This document shows positions 40,815-51,146 of a stretch of DNA of 64,000 nucleotides, piece after piece. Numbering within the stretch: the stretch's first letter is position 1; each line of letters starts with the position of its first letter. Source of the DNA: Limnohabitans sp. (GTDB lineage: Bacteria; Pseudomonadota; Gammaproteobacteria; Burkholderiales; Burkholderiaceae_C); contig NZ_JAFEIF010000005.1 of NCBI RefSeq assembly GCF_017848645.1, positions 1-64,000 on the forward strand, in the 5' to 3' direction. The position numbers and the translations under genes were made by a program. The notes beneath the pieces are model-generated. The model was not told the DNA's origin. It saw only the letters and a list, made by a program, of their open reading frames with translations, and searched no databases.

Positions 40815-41792
40815 TCAGGTTTGATCGGAGAACAGGCTCATCACCGACTCACCCTTGGCAATCCGGTGGATCGTTTCGGCGATCAGCGGAGCCACGGAAA
40901 GTTGGCGAATCTTGGTACATGCTGCTGCTTGCGCGGACAGCGGGATGGTGTTGGTAACGACCACTTCGTCCAGGGCTTCGCCCTTGGCAATGCGGTCAAT
41001 GGCCGGACCCGAAAAAATCGGGTGCGTGCAATAGGCGTAGACTTTTTTCGCACCGCGCTCTTTGAGCACTTCGGCGGCTTTGACCAAGGTGCCTGCGGTG
41101 TCGATCATGTCGTCCATGATCACGCAATTGCGGCCATCGATCTCGCCGATGACGTGCATCACTTCGCTCACGTTGGCTTTGGGGCGGCGCTTGTCGATGA
41201 TGGCCAGGTCGCAACCGAGCTGTTTGGCCAAGGCGCGGGCGCGCACCACGCCGCCCACATCGGGCGACACGACAATCAGGTCATCGTAATTTTGCTGGCG
41301 CAGGTCACCCAACAAAACAGGGGATGCATAGATGTTGTCGACCGGGATGTCGAAGAAACCCTGGATCTGGTCGGCGTGCAAGTCCATGGTCAGCACGCGA
41401 TCCACACCCACGGCCTGAAGCATGTTGGCGACCACTTTGGCCGAGATGGGCACACGGGTGGAGCGCGGGCGGCGGTCCTGGCGGGCGTAGCCAAAATAAG
41501 GAATGACGGCGCTGATGCGTTCGGCCGAGGCGCGCTTGAGCGCGTCGACCATGATCAACAGTTCCATCAGGTTTTCATTGGTGGGCGCGCAAGTCGATTG
41601 CACCACGAACACTTCGCGGGCACGCACGTTTTGCTTGAGTTCTACGGTGACTTCACCGTCGGAGAATCGGCCCACATCGACAGCGCCAAGTTGTGTGCCC
41701 AGGTTTTTGGCAATTTCGGCCGCCAAAACGGGGTTGGCGTTGCCGGTGAACAGCATGAAGTCGGGGGTGTTTGGAGCAGGCTGCATGAGCAT
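40815..41792 (-). CDS. prs: Ribose-phosphate pyrophosphokinase
   Basis: [44 protein letters not shown]. Confidence 0.98.
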   Translation of the reverse strand: MLMQPAPNTPDFMLFTGNANPVLAAEIAKNLGTQLGAVDVGRFSDGEVTVELKQNVRAREVFVVQSTCAPTNENLMELLIMVDALKRASAERISAVIPYFGYARQDRRPRSTRVPISAKVVANMLQAVGVDRVLTMDLHADQIQGFFDIPVDNIYASPVLLGDLRQQNYDDLIVVSPDVGGVVRARALAKQLGCDLAIIDKRRPKANVSEVMHVIGEIDGRNCVIMDDMIDTAGTLVKAAEVLKERGAKKVYAYCTHPIFSGPAIDRIAKGEALDEVVVTNTIPLSAQAAACTKIRQLSVAPLIAETIHRIAKGESVMSLFSDQT

Positions 41793-41834
41793 TCCAGCGA
41801 TCAGAAAAAATGGGCCTGTACGAGTGAACGTATT

Positions 41835-41912
41835 TGGCAGGGGAAGAAGGACTCGAACCTTCGAATGCCGGAATCAAAATCCGGTGCCTTAACCAACTTG
41901 GCGACTCCCCTA
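41835..41912 (-). tRNA. tRNA-Gln(TTG)
   Basis: Minus strand TAGGGGAGTCGCCAAGTTGGTTAAGGCACCGGATTTTGATTCCGGCATTCGAAGGTTCGAGTCCTTCTTCCCCTGCCA; anticodon loop TTTTGAT. Confidence 0.95.
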
Positions 41913-41945
41913 CACGGGTTGACCGCTGAAACAGCGATCGACCGA

Positions 41946-42791
41946 TCAACTATCGCTGGAGGCCCAACCTTGCAAAGGGTGAGCTTCCAAATTGCTGCAA
42001 AGCCGGGCCAGAAAGAGGTCAGGGACCGAGACTTTCGTGGTGCTGTCCATGCAATGGGCAAACACGGCACTGCCGGAACCCGTCATTCTGGCACTGAGAC
42101 CGGCTTGGTTGAGGGCCTGAACGGCTTGCTCAACACCGGGACACAGTGCCTGTGCAACGGGTTGCAGATCATTGTGACCAAAGTCATATGTCTCTGCAGC
42201 GAAGACCGATATTGTAGCAGTGTTTGTGTCGCGTTTGAGGTCGGGGTGCGCAAAAATTTGAGATGTTTCGATGCCTTGAGGTGGCTTGAGCACCCAAAAC
42301 TGGGCGGCGGGCAGTTCGATGGGGGTGATTTTCTCCCCGACGCCCTCGACCCAAGCATTGGGCCCACGCAGGAAAAATGGCACATCCGCCCCCAATTGAA
42401 GTCCCAGCTTTTCCAGGGTGGGCAGACCCAGGTTCAGGCCCCACAAGCGGTTGAGTGCCAGCAGGCAGGTGGCGGCGTCAGAAGAGCCACCGCCCATGCC
42501 CGCTTGCGCGGGGATTTGTTTTTCAACCGCAATGTGCACGCCATCGGTGCAGCCTGTGTGGCTTTGAAGCAGATGCGCTGCGCGGGTGATCAGGTCCTGG
42601 GCGGGCAGGGCGAGCGTGAGGTCTTCCCGGCTGATGGCACCACCGGGGCGCTTTTCAAAATGCAGTGTGTCGCACCAGTCGATCAGCATGAAGACCGATT
42701 GCAGTTCGTGGTACCCATCGGGGCGACGGCCCGTGATGTGCAAAAACAAATTCAGTTTGGCCGGGGCGGGCACATCGTGCAGCGATTTCAT
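41946..42791 (-). CDS. ispE: 4-diphosphocytidyl-2-C-methyl-D-erythritol kinase
   Basis: VPAPAKLNLFLHITGRRPDGYHELQSVFMLIDWCD, IPAQAGMGGGSSDAAT. Confidence 0.97.
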   Translation of the reverse strand: MKSLHDVPAPAKLNLFLHITGRRPDGYHELQSVFMLIDWCDTLHFEKRPGGAISREDLTLALPAQDLITRAAHLLQSHTGCTDGVHIAVEKQIPAQAGMGGGSSDAATCLLALNRLWGLNLGLPTLEKLGLQLGADVPFFLRGPNAWVEGVGEKITPIELPAAQFWVLKPPQGIETSQIFAHPDLKRDTNTATISVFAAETYDFGHNDLQPVAQALCPGVEQAVQALNQAGLSARMTGSGSAVFAHCMDSTTKVSVPDLFLARLCSNLEAHPLQGWASSDS

Positions 42792-42836
42792 GGCTGGATT
42801 ATCGCCAGAGGCTGGCACTGGCCCAAAAACGCCAGT

Positions 42837-43370
42837 TCAGCGGTCCAGTGCGATGCGCAGCAACGCACCGGGACTGGGTTCGCGCCGCTCTGCACTGATG
42901 CGGCCCTGAGCGTGGGCTGACAAATCGACTTGCCAGCCGGGCGCATCGGCCTGGCGGCCCGCCAGCCATTCGAACAAAGCCGCAATCGGCAGTTCAGTGC
43001 CAGTCAGGCGAGCGCCCAGCCTTTGCAGGCTCGGGCTGTCGACCTGCTGCTGGCCTTGCGCCAGGCGTGCGCCTTGGGGTGTCCATTCCAGGCGGGCCAA
43101 GGTGGTGCCGATGGGGCTGAGCAAGACCATCTCGCCAGCCTGGGCCGAGCCTTGCAGCTCGAATCCGGCACTCAGCGATTCAGGCGGGTCCTTGAGCACC
43201 TGTATGGCCATTCGCCCTGACCAATAAGCGTTGGCGTCCAAAGGGGTCATTCGGGGGGTGGCGCAGCCTGCAGCCAGCAAAGCGCTGGACAAGGCCAGCG
43301 CCAAAACCCGTCGCCTGCCTTCTAGAGTGGGCTCTTTGGCGGGCTTTTTGGTGTGTGGGCTGGGCTTCAT
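42837..43370 (-). CDS. lolB: Outer-membrane lipoprotein LolB
   Basis: Lipobox LLAAGC, WSGRMAIQVLKDPPESLSAGFELQGSAQAGEMVLLSPIGTTLARLEW; upstream of ispE. Confidence 0.9.
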   Translation of the reverse strand: MKPSPHTKKPAKEPTLEGRRRVLALALSSALLAAGCATPRMTPLDANAYWSGRMAIQVLKDPPESLSAGFELQGSAQAGEMVLLSPIGTTLARLEWTPQGARLAQGQQQVDSPSLQRLGARLTGTELPIAALFEWLAGRQADAPGWQVDLSAHAQGRISAERREPSPGALLRIALDR

Positions 43371-45112
43371 GGCTTGAATTGGAAGCGTTTCAAGGTTTCG
43401 ACCAAGGTGTCGTTGTCGGCCTTGAGCAGCAAACCTTCGCGCCAGACGGCACCGGCTTGCTGGCGCTGGCCCATGACCCACAGCACCTCACCCAGATGGG
43501 CTGCAATTTCGGCGTCGGGGCGGGCTTTGTAGGCGGCCTGCAAAATTTTCAGGGCTTCGGCATGTTGGCCTTGGCGAAACGCCACCCAGCCCAAGCTGTC
43601 TTGAATGTAGGCATCGTCCGGGGCGAGCTTCAGGGCTTGCGTGATCAGCTGCCGGGCTTCATCCAGTCGCAGGTTGCGATCGGCCAGGGAATAACCCAGT
43701 GCATTGAAGGCATGGGGGTCTTCGGGTTTGAGCTTCATCAGCTCGCGCAGCACGCTTTCCATCTCGTCAAAGCGTTTGAGCTTTTCGCTGACCATGGCCA
43801 TCTCCGACATCAAGTCGGTGTTTTGCGGCTGTGCATTCAAAGCTTGCTTGAGCAGGGTGTGAGCTTCTTCCCATCGTTTGTTATCGCGCATCCACATGGA
43901 TTGCGCCAGGGTTTTGCGCGTGGCCTGCTCGGCGTTGGTGGTTTTGATTTGCGTCAGCACCTGGCGGGCTTCTTCCATACGGCCTTGCTGCGAGAGCAGG
44001 CCGGCGCGGCGGCTGGCCAGCTTGATGGGGTCGGCATCCGGTGGCACCTGGGCCAGCCATTGCTCAGCCTGAGGCAGTTGGCCTTGGCGCTGTGCCATCT
44101 GGGCCAGCGCCATCAAGGCTTCAGCCAGTCCGGTTTGTGCTTCCTTGTCACGGCTGGCTTGGGCCAGTTCCACATGTTTGCGCAGTTTTTGCTCGGCCTG
44201 GGTCAGCTGGCCGGTTTCCTGCAACAACAGGCCATGCACCAGCCAGCCATCGGCGAAGGCGGGGTGCTCCGCGTTCAGGCGGACGAGTTGGCGCAAGGCC
44301 TCATCCTGTTGAGGCAGGCCGATCAGGTGCCGGGCATAGCCCAGTCGCAATTCGGGCTGCACCTCGCCTTGCATGGCTTGGCTCAACAAGGGCGTCATCT
44401 CGGCCGGGGCCGCACTGACCAGGCTCAGCGCCAGTATCAGGGGGCCGGGGGCCGATGAATCGGCTGCACGGCCCTGGCGTGTGGCTTCAACGGCCAGCGC
44501 CAATTGCCCGGCTTCGCGCCGCATGCGCCCCACGGTGGTCCAGGCAGCGGCGGCGGTGCTGCTTTGTTTCAGGGCCGCCGCCAAGGCTTTTTCAACCGTA
44601 TCGGCGGCAGTTTTCTTGTCTTGCACCCGGGCAAACACGCGGGGTACCGATGCGATGGCTGCATTTTGTTCGGCCTCGGGCAGCTCCCGGATCGAGACGC
44701 TCAGGGCTTGGCCAGCCTCGTCCACCCGGTTCAGGGCCAACAAGATTTGCAAGATGTAGCGGTTGGCTTCTGTGGCCCCGGGAATGGCGCTCTTCCAGGC
44801 CTGTGCCGCTTGCAAGGCCGATTCGCCCGAGCGCGATTGCAAAGCCAGATCAACGGCGCGCTGGAAAAGAGCCGGATCCCGGGTTCTGCGTGCCGCGTCC
44901 AGGAGGATGGAAAAACCACTGCCCGGGGAGCCGCTGCGCACGTTCAATTCGCCCAACAGCACTTGGTAAAACAGCGCTGCATCGAGCGCCGATTGCGGCA
45001 CCGTGGCTTTGTCGGTGGTGGCAGGTGGGGTGGCTTGGGCTGGCGTGGCCGGTTGCGCCCAAGCGCTCCAGACGCAAGAGGAGATGAGGGCGAGTCGAAA
45101 CCAGAATTTCAT
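43367..45112 (-). CDS. TPR-repeat periplasmic protein
   Basis: Signal peptide MKFWFRLALISSCVWSAWA and multiple TPR-like repeats, e.g. DPHAFNALGYSLADRNLRLDEARQLITQALKLAPDDAYIQDSLGWVAFRQG. Confidence 0.9.
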   Translation of the reverse strand: MKFWFRLALISSCVWSAWAQPATPAQATPPATTDKATVPQSALDAALFYQVLLGELNVRSGSPGSGFSILLDAARRTRDPALFQRAVDLALQSRSGESALQAAQAWKSAIPGATEANRYILQILLALNRVDEAGQALSVSIRELPEAEQNAAIASVPRVFARVQDKKTAADTVEKALAAALKQSSTAAAAWTTVGRMRREAGQLALAVEATRQGRAADSSAPGPLILALSLVSAAPAEMTPLLSQAMQGEVQPELRLGYARHLIGLPQQDEALRQLVRLNAEHPAFADGWLVHGLLLQETGQLTQAEQKLRKHVELAQASRDKEAQTGLAEALMALAQMAQRQGQLPQAEQWLAQVPPDADPIKLASRRAGLLSQQGRMEEARQVLTQIKTTNAEQATRKTLAQSMWMRDNKRWEEAHTLLKQALNAQPQNTDLMSEMAMVSEKLKRFDEMESVLRELMKLKPEDPHAFNALGYSLADRNLRLDEARQLITQALKLAPDDAYIQDSLGWVAFRQGQHAEALKILQAAYKARPDAEIAAHLGEVLWVMGQRQQAGAVWREGLLLKADNDTLVETLKRFQFKP

Positions 45113-45182
45113 GGCTTCATCATAATCCAGCCACCCGCTCGCATGAGGTGTGCGGCCCAAGCCCCTTTTTGCCCCAGAGCCT

Positions 45183-45998
45183 ATGCCCGAACTCCCCGAA
45201 GTTGAAGTCACCCGCCGCAGTTTTGCCGACCGCATTGCCTCGGCCCATATTCTGGCGCTGCACCTGGGCAAGCCCCTGCGCTGGCCGCTGGGCGTGCCCG
45301 CTGCCAGCCTGGTGGGGCGGCAAATCTGGGGCGTGCGGCGGCGCGGCAAATACCTGCTGCTGGACTTGGACCAAGGCCTGCTGTTGGTGCATTTGGGCAT
45401 GTCGGGCAGCCTGAACTTTGCGCCCACACAACCCGAAGCCGGTCCGCACGACCACATGGACCTGGTGACCGACCGGGGCGTGCTGCGCCTGCACGACCCG
45501 CGCCGCTTTGGGGCGGTGGTTTGGGCGCCGAGCGAAGATTCGCCACAGGCGCAAAAGCTGCTGGGGCGTTTGGGTGTGGAGCCCTTGAGTGCCCAGTTCG
45601 ATGTGGCAGCTTTTGCCCTGGCCCTCAAAAAACGTCAGTCGGCCATCAAGCAGGTTTTGCTGGCGGGCGACGAGGTCGTGGGCGTTGGCAATATCTATGC
45701 GTCCGAAGCCTTGTTCATGGCGGGCATACGCCCCACCACCAAAGCCTCGCGTCTGTCCAAACCCCGTGTGGCCCGGCTGCATGCGGCCATCGTGCAGGTG
45801 CTGACCCGGGCGGTAGAGCAGGGCGGTAGCTCGCTCAAGGATTTTGTGAATGCCGAAGGCCGTACCGGATACTTTCAACTCGAAGCGGCGGTGTACGGCC
45901 GCGCTGGCGAGCCGTGCCGTGTGTGCGCCACACCCATCCAATCCATGCTGCAAGGCCAGCGAACCACTTTTTACTGCCCCACATGCCAGAAGCCGTGA
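45183..45998 (+). CDS. mutM: Formamidopyrimidine-DNA glycosylase
   Basis: [25 protein letters not shown]-terminal zinc finger CRVCATPIQ...TFYCPTCQ. Confidence 0.98.
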   Translation: MPELPEVEVTRRSFADRIASAHILALHLGKPLRWPLGVPAASLVGRQIWGVRRRGKYLLLDLDQGLLLVHLGMSGSLNFAPTQPEAGPHDHMDLVTDRGVLRLHDPRRFGAVVWAPSEDSPQAQKLLGRLGVEPLSAQFDVAAFALALKKRQSAIKQVLLAGDEVVGVGNIYASEALFMAGIRPTTKASRLSKPRVARLHAAIVQVLTRAVEQGGSSLKDFVNAEGRTGYFQLEAAVYGRAGEPCRVCATPIQSMLQGQRTTFYCPTCQKP

Positions 45999-47023
45999 TG
46001 AATTTGCCCGATGGGTTTGCCCACCGCATGGTGGACTGGCAGCGCCTGCACGGCCGCCAAAGCCTGCCTTGGCAAAACACCCAGGACCCGTACCGCGTTT
46101 GGTTGTCCGAAATCATGCTGCAGCAAACGCAGGTGAGTACGGTGCTGGACTACTTTCCCCGATTTTTGGGGCGTTTTCCGGACGTGGCGGCTTTGGCCGC
46201 CGCACAGCAAGACGATGTGCTGGCGCTGTGGAGCGGCCTGGGTTATTACAGCCGCGCCCGCAACCTGCACAAATGCGCCCAAGAAGTGATGGCGCGTTTT
46301 GGCGGTGCCTTTCCGCGCCGTGCCGAAGACCTGCAAACCCTGCCCGGTATTGGCCGATCGACCGCTGCGGCCATCGCGGCGTTTTGCTTTGGCGAGCGCG
46401 CCGCCATTTTGGACGGCAACGTCAAGCGCGTGTTGACCCGTGTGCTGGGCTACGGCGCGGACTTGGCAGTAGCCAAAAACGAAAAAGCCCTGTGGGCGCT
46501 GGCGCAAGACCTGTTGCCCGTGCAAGCGGCCGACATGCCGCGTTACACCCAGGCCCTGATGGATTTGGGGGCCACCGTGTGTTTGCCGCGCAAAGCGCAG
46601 TGTGAGGCCTGCCCGGTCAGCAGCGTGTGCCAGGCTCAAGCGCAGGGCGAGCCGCTGGCCTACCCCGTCAAAACCCGCAAGCTCAAACGCAGCAGCGCCA
46701 CGCTGTGGTTGCTGTGGGCGGTCAATGCGAAAGGCCAGGTTTGGCTGCAAAAACGGCCGGACACGGGCATCTGGGCGGGCTTGTTCAGCCTGCCCGTTTT
46801 TGACACGGAAGCCGATTTGCTGGCCGCCTGGTCTCAAGGCGTGCAGCCTCACTACATTGCGCCCTGGAAGCATGTGCTCACGCACCGCGACCTGCATTTG
46901 CACCCGGTGCGCATGCTCGGGTCTGCACCTTCATTCCCGGCTTGCGAAGGGCAGTGGGTCGATGCCCAGGCTTGGCCGGATTTGGGCTTGCCCGCACCCA
47001 TCCGGGCCTTGCTCGCGGCCTGA
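45998..47023 (+). CDS. mutY: A/G-specific adenine glycosylase
   Basis: WQNTQDPYRVWLSEIMLQQTQVSTVLDYF, LPGIGRSTAAAIAAF, CEACPVSSVCQA; TGATG overlap with mutM. Confidence 0.97.
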   Translation: MNLPDGFAHRMVDWQRLHGRQSLPWQNTQDPYRVWLSEIMLQQTQVSTVLDYFPRFLGRFPDVAALAAAQQDDVLALWSGLGYYSRARNLHKCAQEVMARFGGAFPRRAEDLQTLPGIGRSTAAAIAAFCFGERAAILDGNVKRVLTRVLGYGADLAVAKNEKALWALAQDLLPVQAADMPRYTQALMDLGATVCLPRKAQCEACPVSSVCQAQAQGEPLAYPVKTRKLKRSSATLWLLWAVNAKGQVWLQKRPDTGIWAGLFSLPVFDTEADLLAAWSQGVQPHYIAPWKHVLTHRDLHLHPVRMLGSAPSFPACEGQWVDAQAWPDLGLPAPIRALLAA

Positions 47024-47116
47024 AATCGAGTCCAACGAGTGCCTGGTGCAATTCAACAATCCGTAACGCATTTCGTTTAGGTAAAATCCAACCCTTCACT
47101 GACCGGAGAAATTTCC

Positions 47117-48130
47117 ATGTCCAAAGCAGCCACCCAGGCCCCTGTCAAAGCCTTCGCCAGCCAGGCCGACCTGACCGAAAAGAAGATCACTTTCGAGCAA
47201 CTCAGCGAGCACTGCTGGGCCTACACCGCCGAGGGCGACCCCAACTCGGGCGTGATCATTGGTGACCGTTTCATCATGGTCAGCGACGCCACCGCCACCC
47301 CGGCCATGGCGCAAGACCTGATCAAAAAAATCCGCACCGTCAGCGACCTGCCCATCAAATATGTGCTGCTGACCCATTACCACGCCGTGCGCGTGCTGGG
47401 CGCTTACGCCTACGCCGCCGAAGGCGCGACCGAGATCATCGCCAGCGAAGGCACGCTGGACCTGATCAAGGAGCGTGGTGCGCAAGACATGAAAAGCGAG
47501 ATGGAGCGCTTTCCGCGTCTGTTCCGTGGTGCCGATAGCATCCCGGGCCTCACTTGGCCGACCATGGTGGTCGGCGGCGGTAACCCCACAAAAGGCGAAG
47601 TGCCCGGCAAGCTCAGTATCAACCTGGGCGGCGTGGTGGTGCAAATCTGGCATCCGGGCCCGGGCCACACCCGTGGCGACACCATCGCCTGGGTGGAAGA
47701 AGAAAAAGTGCTGTTCAGCGGAGACTTGGTCGAGTATGAAGCCGGTGTGTACACGGGCGACGCGCAGCTCGAAGAGTGGCCCGCCACGCTCGAAGCCCTG
47801 CGCGCCCTGAATGCCGAGTTCATCGTGCCTGGTCGCGGCGAAGCCATGAAAGGCAACGCCAACGTGAACAAGGCCCTGGACTACACCCAGCGCTGGGTGA
47901 CAACCTTGTTCCAGGCTGGCAAGGAAGCCGTGGCTGCCAAGATGGACCTGAAAGCTGCCATGGCCCACACCCGCAAGAGCATGGACCCGGTGTTTGGCCA
48001 TGTGTTCATTTACGAGCACTGCCTGCCCTTTGACGTGACCCGCGCTTATGACGAAGCCAGCGGCATTAAGAACCCGCGCATCTGGACGGCTGAGCGCGAC
48101 ATGGAAATGTGGAAGGCGCTGCAAAGCTGA
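47117..48130 (+). CDS. MBL-fold metallo-hydrolase-like protein with divergent metal motif
   Basis: THYHAVRVLGAYAY, HPGPGHTRGDTIAWVEEEKVLFSGDLVE. Confidence 0.85.
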   Translation: MSKAATQAPVKAFASQADLTEKKITFEQLSEHCWAYTAEGDPNSGVIIGDRFIMVSDATATPAMAQDLIKKIRTVSDLPIKYVLLTHYHAVRVLGAYAYAAEGATEIIASEGTLDLIKERGAQDMKSEMERFPRLFRGADSIPGLTWPTMVVGGGNPTKGEVPGKLSINLGGVVVQIWHPGPGHTRGDTIAWVEEEKVLFSGDLVEYEAGVYTGDAQLEEWPATLEALRALNAEFIVPGRGEAMKGNANVNKALDYTQRWVTTLFQAGKEAVAAKMDLKAAMAHTRKSMDPVFGHVFIYEHCLPFDVTRAYDEASGIKNPRIWTAERDMEMWKALQS

Positions 48131-48150
48131 GCGCTGCTGCTGCATCCATC

Positions 48151-48181
48151 AAAAAACCCGCCTTGTCACGGCGGGTTTTTT
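48151..48181. terminator. Intrinsic terminator
   Basis: AAAAAACCCGCC-ttgtcac-GGCGGGTTTTTT. Confidence 0.85.
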
Positions 48182-48221
48182 GTGGGCGCTGCCCGGTCAA
48201 TTGGGCTTTGAGTGGCGGTGT

Positions 48222-49073
48222 TCAGGGCCGGTTCAGGTCCAGCAAGTCCCGCTCGTAGGCGCGCAAACGCCGCGCCACCCGCGCGCGTTGCTCGGGCGTG
48301 GCGGTGTTGTGCAGTTGTGCCAAGTTCTCGCAAGCGCGTTGCGACAGGCTTTGCACCACGGCGCGCTGCCCCGCATCGGGCGGCTGCAACCAGCGTTTCC
48401 ACACGCCCCACAACTGCGCTTCGGCCTGCGCCTGCGTCATGTTGCTTTGTGAGATGCGCTGCAGTGTCGACAGCAAATCCTGCTGGCGGCGCTGGCGGTC
48501 GCGCCGGCCCCATTCGGCCGTCCAGGGGGACTGCGCCAATTGCGTCTTGATCAGGGCGGTTTGTGACGCACTCAACTCGCCATAAAACGAGTTGTAGCGA
48601 CCAAGGGCCTTGTCCAAGCGACGCGCCATGCGGGCATCGGCGTCGCCTTGCAGCCACTCTTTTTCCCACTCTTCGTTTTGTTCTTCCCAGTGGCGTGCCA
48701 TGTGGCTGAGTTGGCGCGGCCCCAGCGCCATGGCCACGGGGGCGGCCTGCGCCACGGCCTGGCGCATCAGGGTGTCGAGCCGGGCTTGCACCTCATCGAC
48801 CACACGGCACAGCTGCTCCGGCTGCACGGAGCCTGCGCTCAGATCGGCGGTGCGTTGCAGCAGCGCGGCATAGCCGGGCAGCTCTTCGCGGCGGTGCCAT
48901 TGGTAGAGTTTGTCAATCGCCTCCTTGGCCGCAGGTGTCTGGTTGCCGCTGAACGAGACCGTGCTGTCGAGCCACCAATAAGACAGGGTGGGCAACTGCT
49001 GGTAACCGAGCTTGATGGCGCTGCAAGCCTGCAAAAGCAACAAGGCCGCTATGGCAAGGAGGGGGCGGATCAT
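48222..49073 (-). CDS. DUF6279-like lipoprotein
   Basis: MIRPLLAIAALLLLQACSAIKLGYQQLPTLSYWWLDSTVSFSGNQTPAAKEAIDKLYQWHRREELPGYAALLQ. Confidence 0.75.
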   Translation of the reverse strand: MIRPLLAIAALLLLQACSAIKLGYQQLPTLSYWWLDSTVSFSGNQTPAAKEAIDKLYQWHRREELPGYAALLQRTADLSAGSVQPEQLCRVVDEVQARLDTLMRQAVAQAAPVAMALGPRQLSHMARHWEEQNEEWEKEWLQGDADARMARRLDKALGRYNSFYGELSASQTALIKTQLAQSPWTAEWGRRDRQRRQQDLLSTLQRISQSNMTQAQAEAQLWGVWKRWLQPPDAGQRAVVQSLSQRACENLAQLHNTATPEQRARVARRLRAYERDLLDLNRP

Positions 49074-49579
49074 TGCAGGCCTTCGGCTTGCATGGACCAT
49101 CCGACCAGGAAACCCGTAGGGGTGCTGGCGACCATGTTGTTGTCGCGCACCCGCACGGACCAATCCCCCCTGAGCCCACTGAAACCCTGCAAACGGCTGG
49201 CCGGCAGCGCCACGGTGAACAAGCGACCGCTGATCAGACAGCTGCCACCCTGGCTGGCAGTCTGAAGGTCCAGGTCCAAGCCGCTTTGGTTGGGCAAGAC
49301 CAGTTGGGCGCTCAATTCACCCATTTGACGGTGGTCAATGCACAGGCTCACGCTGGCCGCGAGGGGTTGCTCCATCGCGCAGGCGCTGAACTGTCTGGGG
49401 ACCGCCTGGGCCACAGAACTGATGCTGTAGCCGCCGCTCAACCCATCGGCATATTTGAGAGGCAGCGCGCACTGGCTGGCCATGCCCGCAGGCCGCGCCG
49501 CATCAGAGCCGCCACAGCCTGATAGGAACAAACTGCCAGCCAAGGCGGCACACAAAAGCCCAAATCGAAATTGACACAT
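49070..49579 (-). CDS. Putative lipoprotein with P-domain-like C-terminus
   Basis: Lipobox LFLSGCGG; C-terminal LQGFSGLRGDWSVRVRDNNMVASTPTGFLVGWSMQ. Confidence 0.65.
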   Translation of the reverse strand: MCQFRFGLLCAALAGSLFLSGCGGSDAARPAGMASQCALPLKYADGLSGGYSISSVAQAVPRQFSACAMEQPLAASVSLCIDHRQMGELSAQLVLPNQSGLDLDLQTASQGGSCLISGRLFTVALPASRLQGFSGLRGDWSVRVRDNNMVASTPTGFLVGWSMQAEGLQ

Positions 49580-49689
49580 GGAGGAAATGCCCTTTTTGGC
49601 GAATCATAGGCCCGATGTGGGGCAGCGATAATTTAACCACGCGCGAAGACCGCCCCCAACCTGTGGCCAAACCAGAAAGTGTGCACCCC

Positions 49690-51096
49690 ATGACCACCCC
49701 CCATTTCCCCATCGACGTTGTCATCATGGCCGCCGGCAAAGGCACCCGCATGAAAAGCCGTTTGCCCAAGGTGTTGCAGCGCCTGGCGGGTGTGCCGCTG
49801 GTGCAGCATGTGCTGAACACGGCTGCGCAGCTGAATGCCCGCTCGGCCGTGGTCATCACCGGGCACGGTGCCGACCAGGTGGAGCCCGTGCTGCTGGCCC
49901 CAGGCCAGGCGTTGGCGGTGCAGTGCGTGCGCCAGGAGCCCCAGCTGGGCACCGGCCACGCTGTGCAGCAAGCCGTGCCTGTGCTGGCCGACGATGGCGT
50001 CGTGGTGGTCTTGTCTGGCGACGTGCCCTTGACCCAAGCGGACACCCTGCAAGCGCTGATCGCGCAATGTGGTGGCAACCAGCTGGCGCTGCTGACCCTC
50101 GACATGGCCGACCCGACGGGCTACGGCCGCATCGTGCGACAGGGCCATGTGGTGCAAGCCATCGTCGAACACAAAGACGCCACCGAGGCGCAGCGCCAGA
50201 TCCACGAGGTCTACAGCGGCATCATGGCCGTACCCGCCCGGCAGCTCAAAGGCTGGCTGGGCCGCATTGACAACCACAATGTGCAAGGCGAGTACTACCT
50301 GACCGATGTGGTCAAGCTCGCCGTGGCCGATGGTGTGCCGGTGGTGGCGCACAAAATCAACGACCCGGTGCAGGTGGCCGGCGTGAACAGCCCGGTGCAA
50401 CTGGCCGAGCTGGAGCGGGCACACCAACTGCGCCAAGCCCACCGCTTGATGGAGCAAGGTGTGCGCCTGAAAGATCCTGCCCGCTTTGACTTGCGCGGCC
50501 AACTCGACTGCGCACAAGACGTCGAGATCGACGTGAACTGCATCTTTGAAGGCCGTGTGTCCTTGGGCGAAGGCGTGAAGATCGGTGCGAACTGCGTCAT
50601 CGCCAACTGCACCATCGCGGCGGGCGCGGTCATCCACCCCTTCACTCACATCGACGGCGAAAAACTCGGCGTGAGTGTGGGCGAGGGCGCACTCATCGGC
50701 CCCTTCGCCCGCCTGCGCCCCGGCGCACAATTGGCTGCCGAGGTACACATCGGCAACTTTGTGGAAGTGAAAAACTCCACGATGGCCAAAGGCGCCAAAG
50801 CCAACCACTTGGCTTACCTCGGCGACGCCACGGTCGGTGAGCGGGTGAACTACGGCGCGGGCAGCATCACAGCCAACTACGACGGCGCCAACAAACACCG
50901 CACCGTGATCGAGGCCGATGTGCACATCGGCAGCAACTGCGTGCTGGTGGCTCCGGTCACGATTGGGGCGGGTGGCACGGTGGGTGGCGGATCGACCATC
51001 ACCAAGAGCACCGAGCCAGGCAGCTTGAGCGTGGCGCGGGGCAAGCAAGTGAGCATTGCCAATTGGAAGCGGCCGGAGAAAAAGCCGAAAGCGTAA
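49690..51096 (+). CDS. glmU: Bifunctional UDP-GlcNAc pyrophosphorylase / GlcN-1-P N-acetyltransferase
   Basis: VVIMAAGKGTRMKSRLPKVLQRLAGVPLVQHVL; C-terminal left-handed beta-helix hexapeptides. Confidence 0.97.
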   Translation: MTTPHFPIDVVIMAAGKGTRMKSRLPKVLQRLAGVPLVQHVLNTAAQLNARSAVVITGHGADQVEPVLLAPGQALAVQCVRQEPQLGTGHAVQQAVPVLADDGVVVVLSGDVPLTQADTLQALIAQCGGNQLALLTLDMADPTGYGRIVRQGHVVQAIVEHKDATEAQRQIHEVYSGIMAVPARQLKGWLGRIDNHNVQGEYYLTDVVKLAVADGVPVVAHKINDPVQVAGVNSPVQLAELERAHQLRQAHRLMEQGVRLKDPARFDLRGQLDCAQDVEIDVNCIFEGRVSLGEGVKIGANCVIANCTIAAGAVIHPFTHIDGEKLGVSVGEGALIGPFARLRPGAQLAAEVHIGNFVEVKNSTMAKGAKANHLAYLGDATVGERVNYGAGSITANYDGANKHRTVIEADVHIGSNCVLVAPVTIGAGGTVGGGSTITKSTEPGSLSVARGKQVSIANWKRPEKKPKA

Positions 51097-51146
51097 AACC
51101 TAGCGAACAAATCGAAGGCTTCATTCTTTGGTTCTGCATCCAAACC

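Noticed and set aside
40800-42920. 706-aa plus-strand ORF across prs, tRNA-Gln and ispE
   Set aside because: Runs antisense through a tRNA and two confident genes; an artefact of GC-rich coding.
49633-51048. 471-aa minus-strand ORF opposite glmU
   Set aside because: Antisense shadow of glmU.
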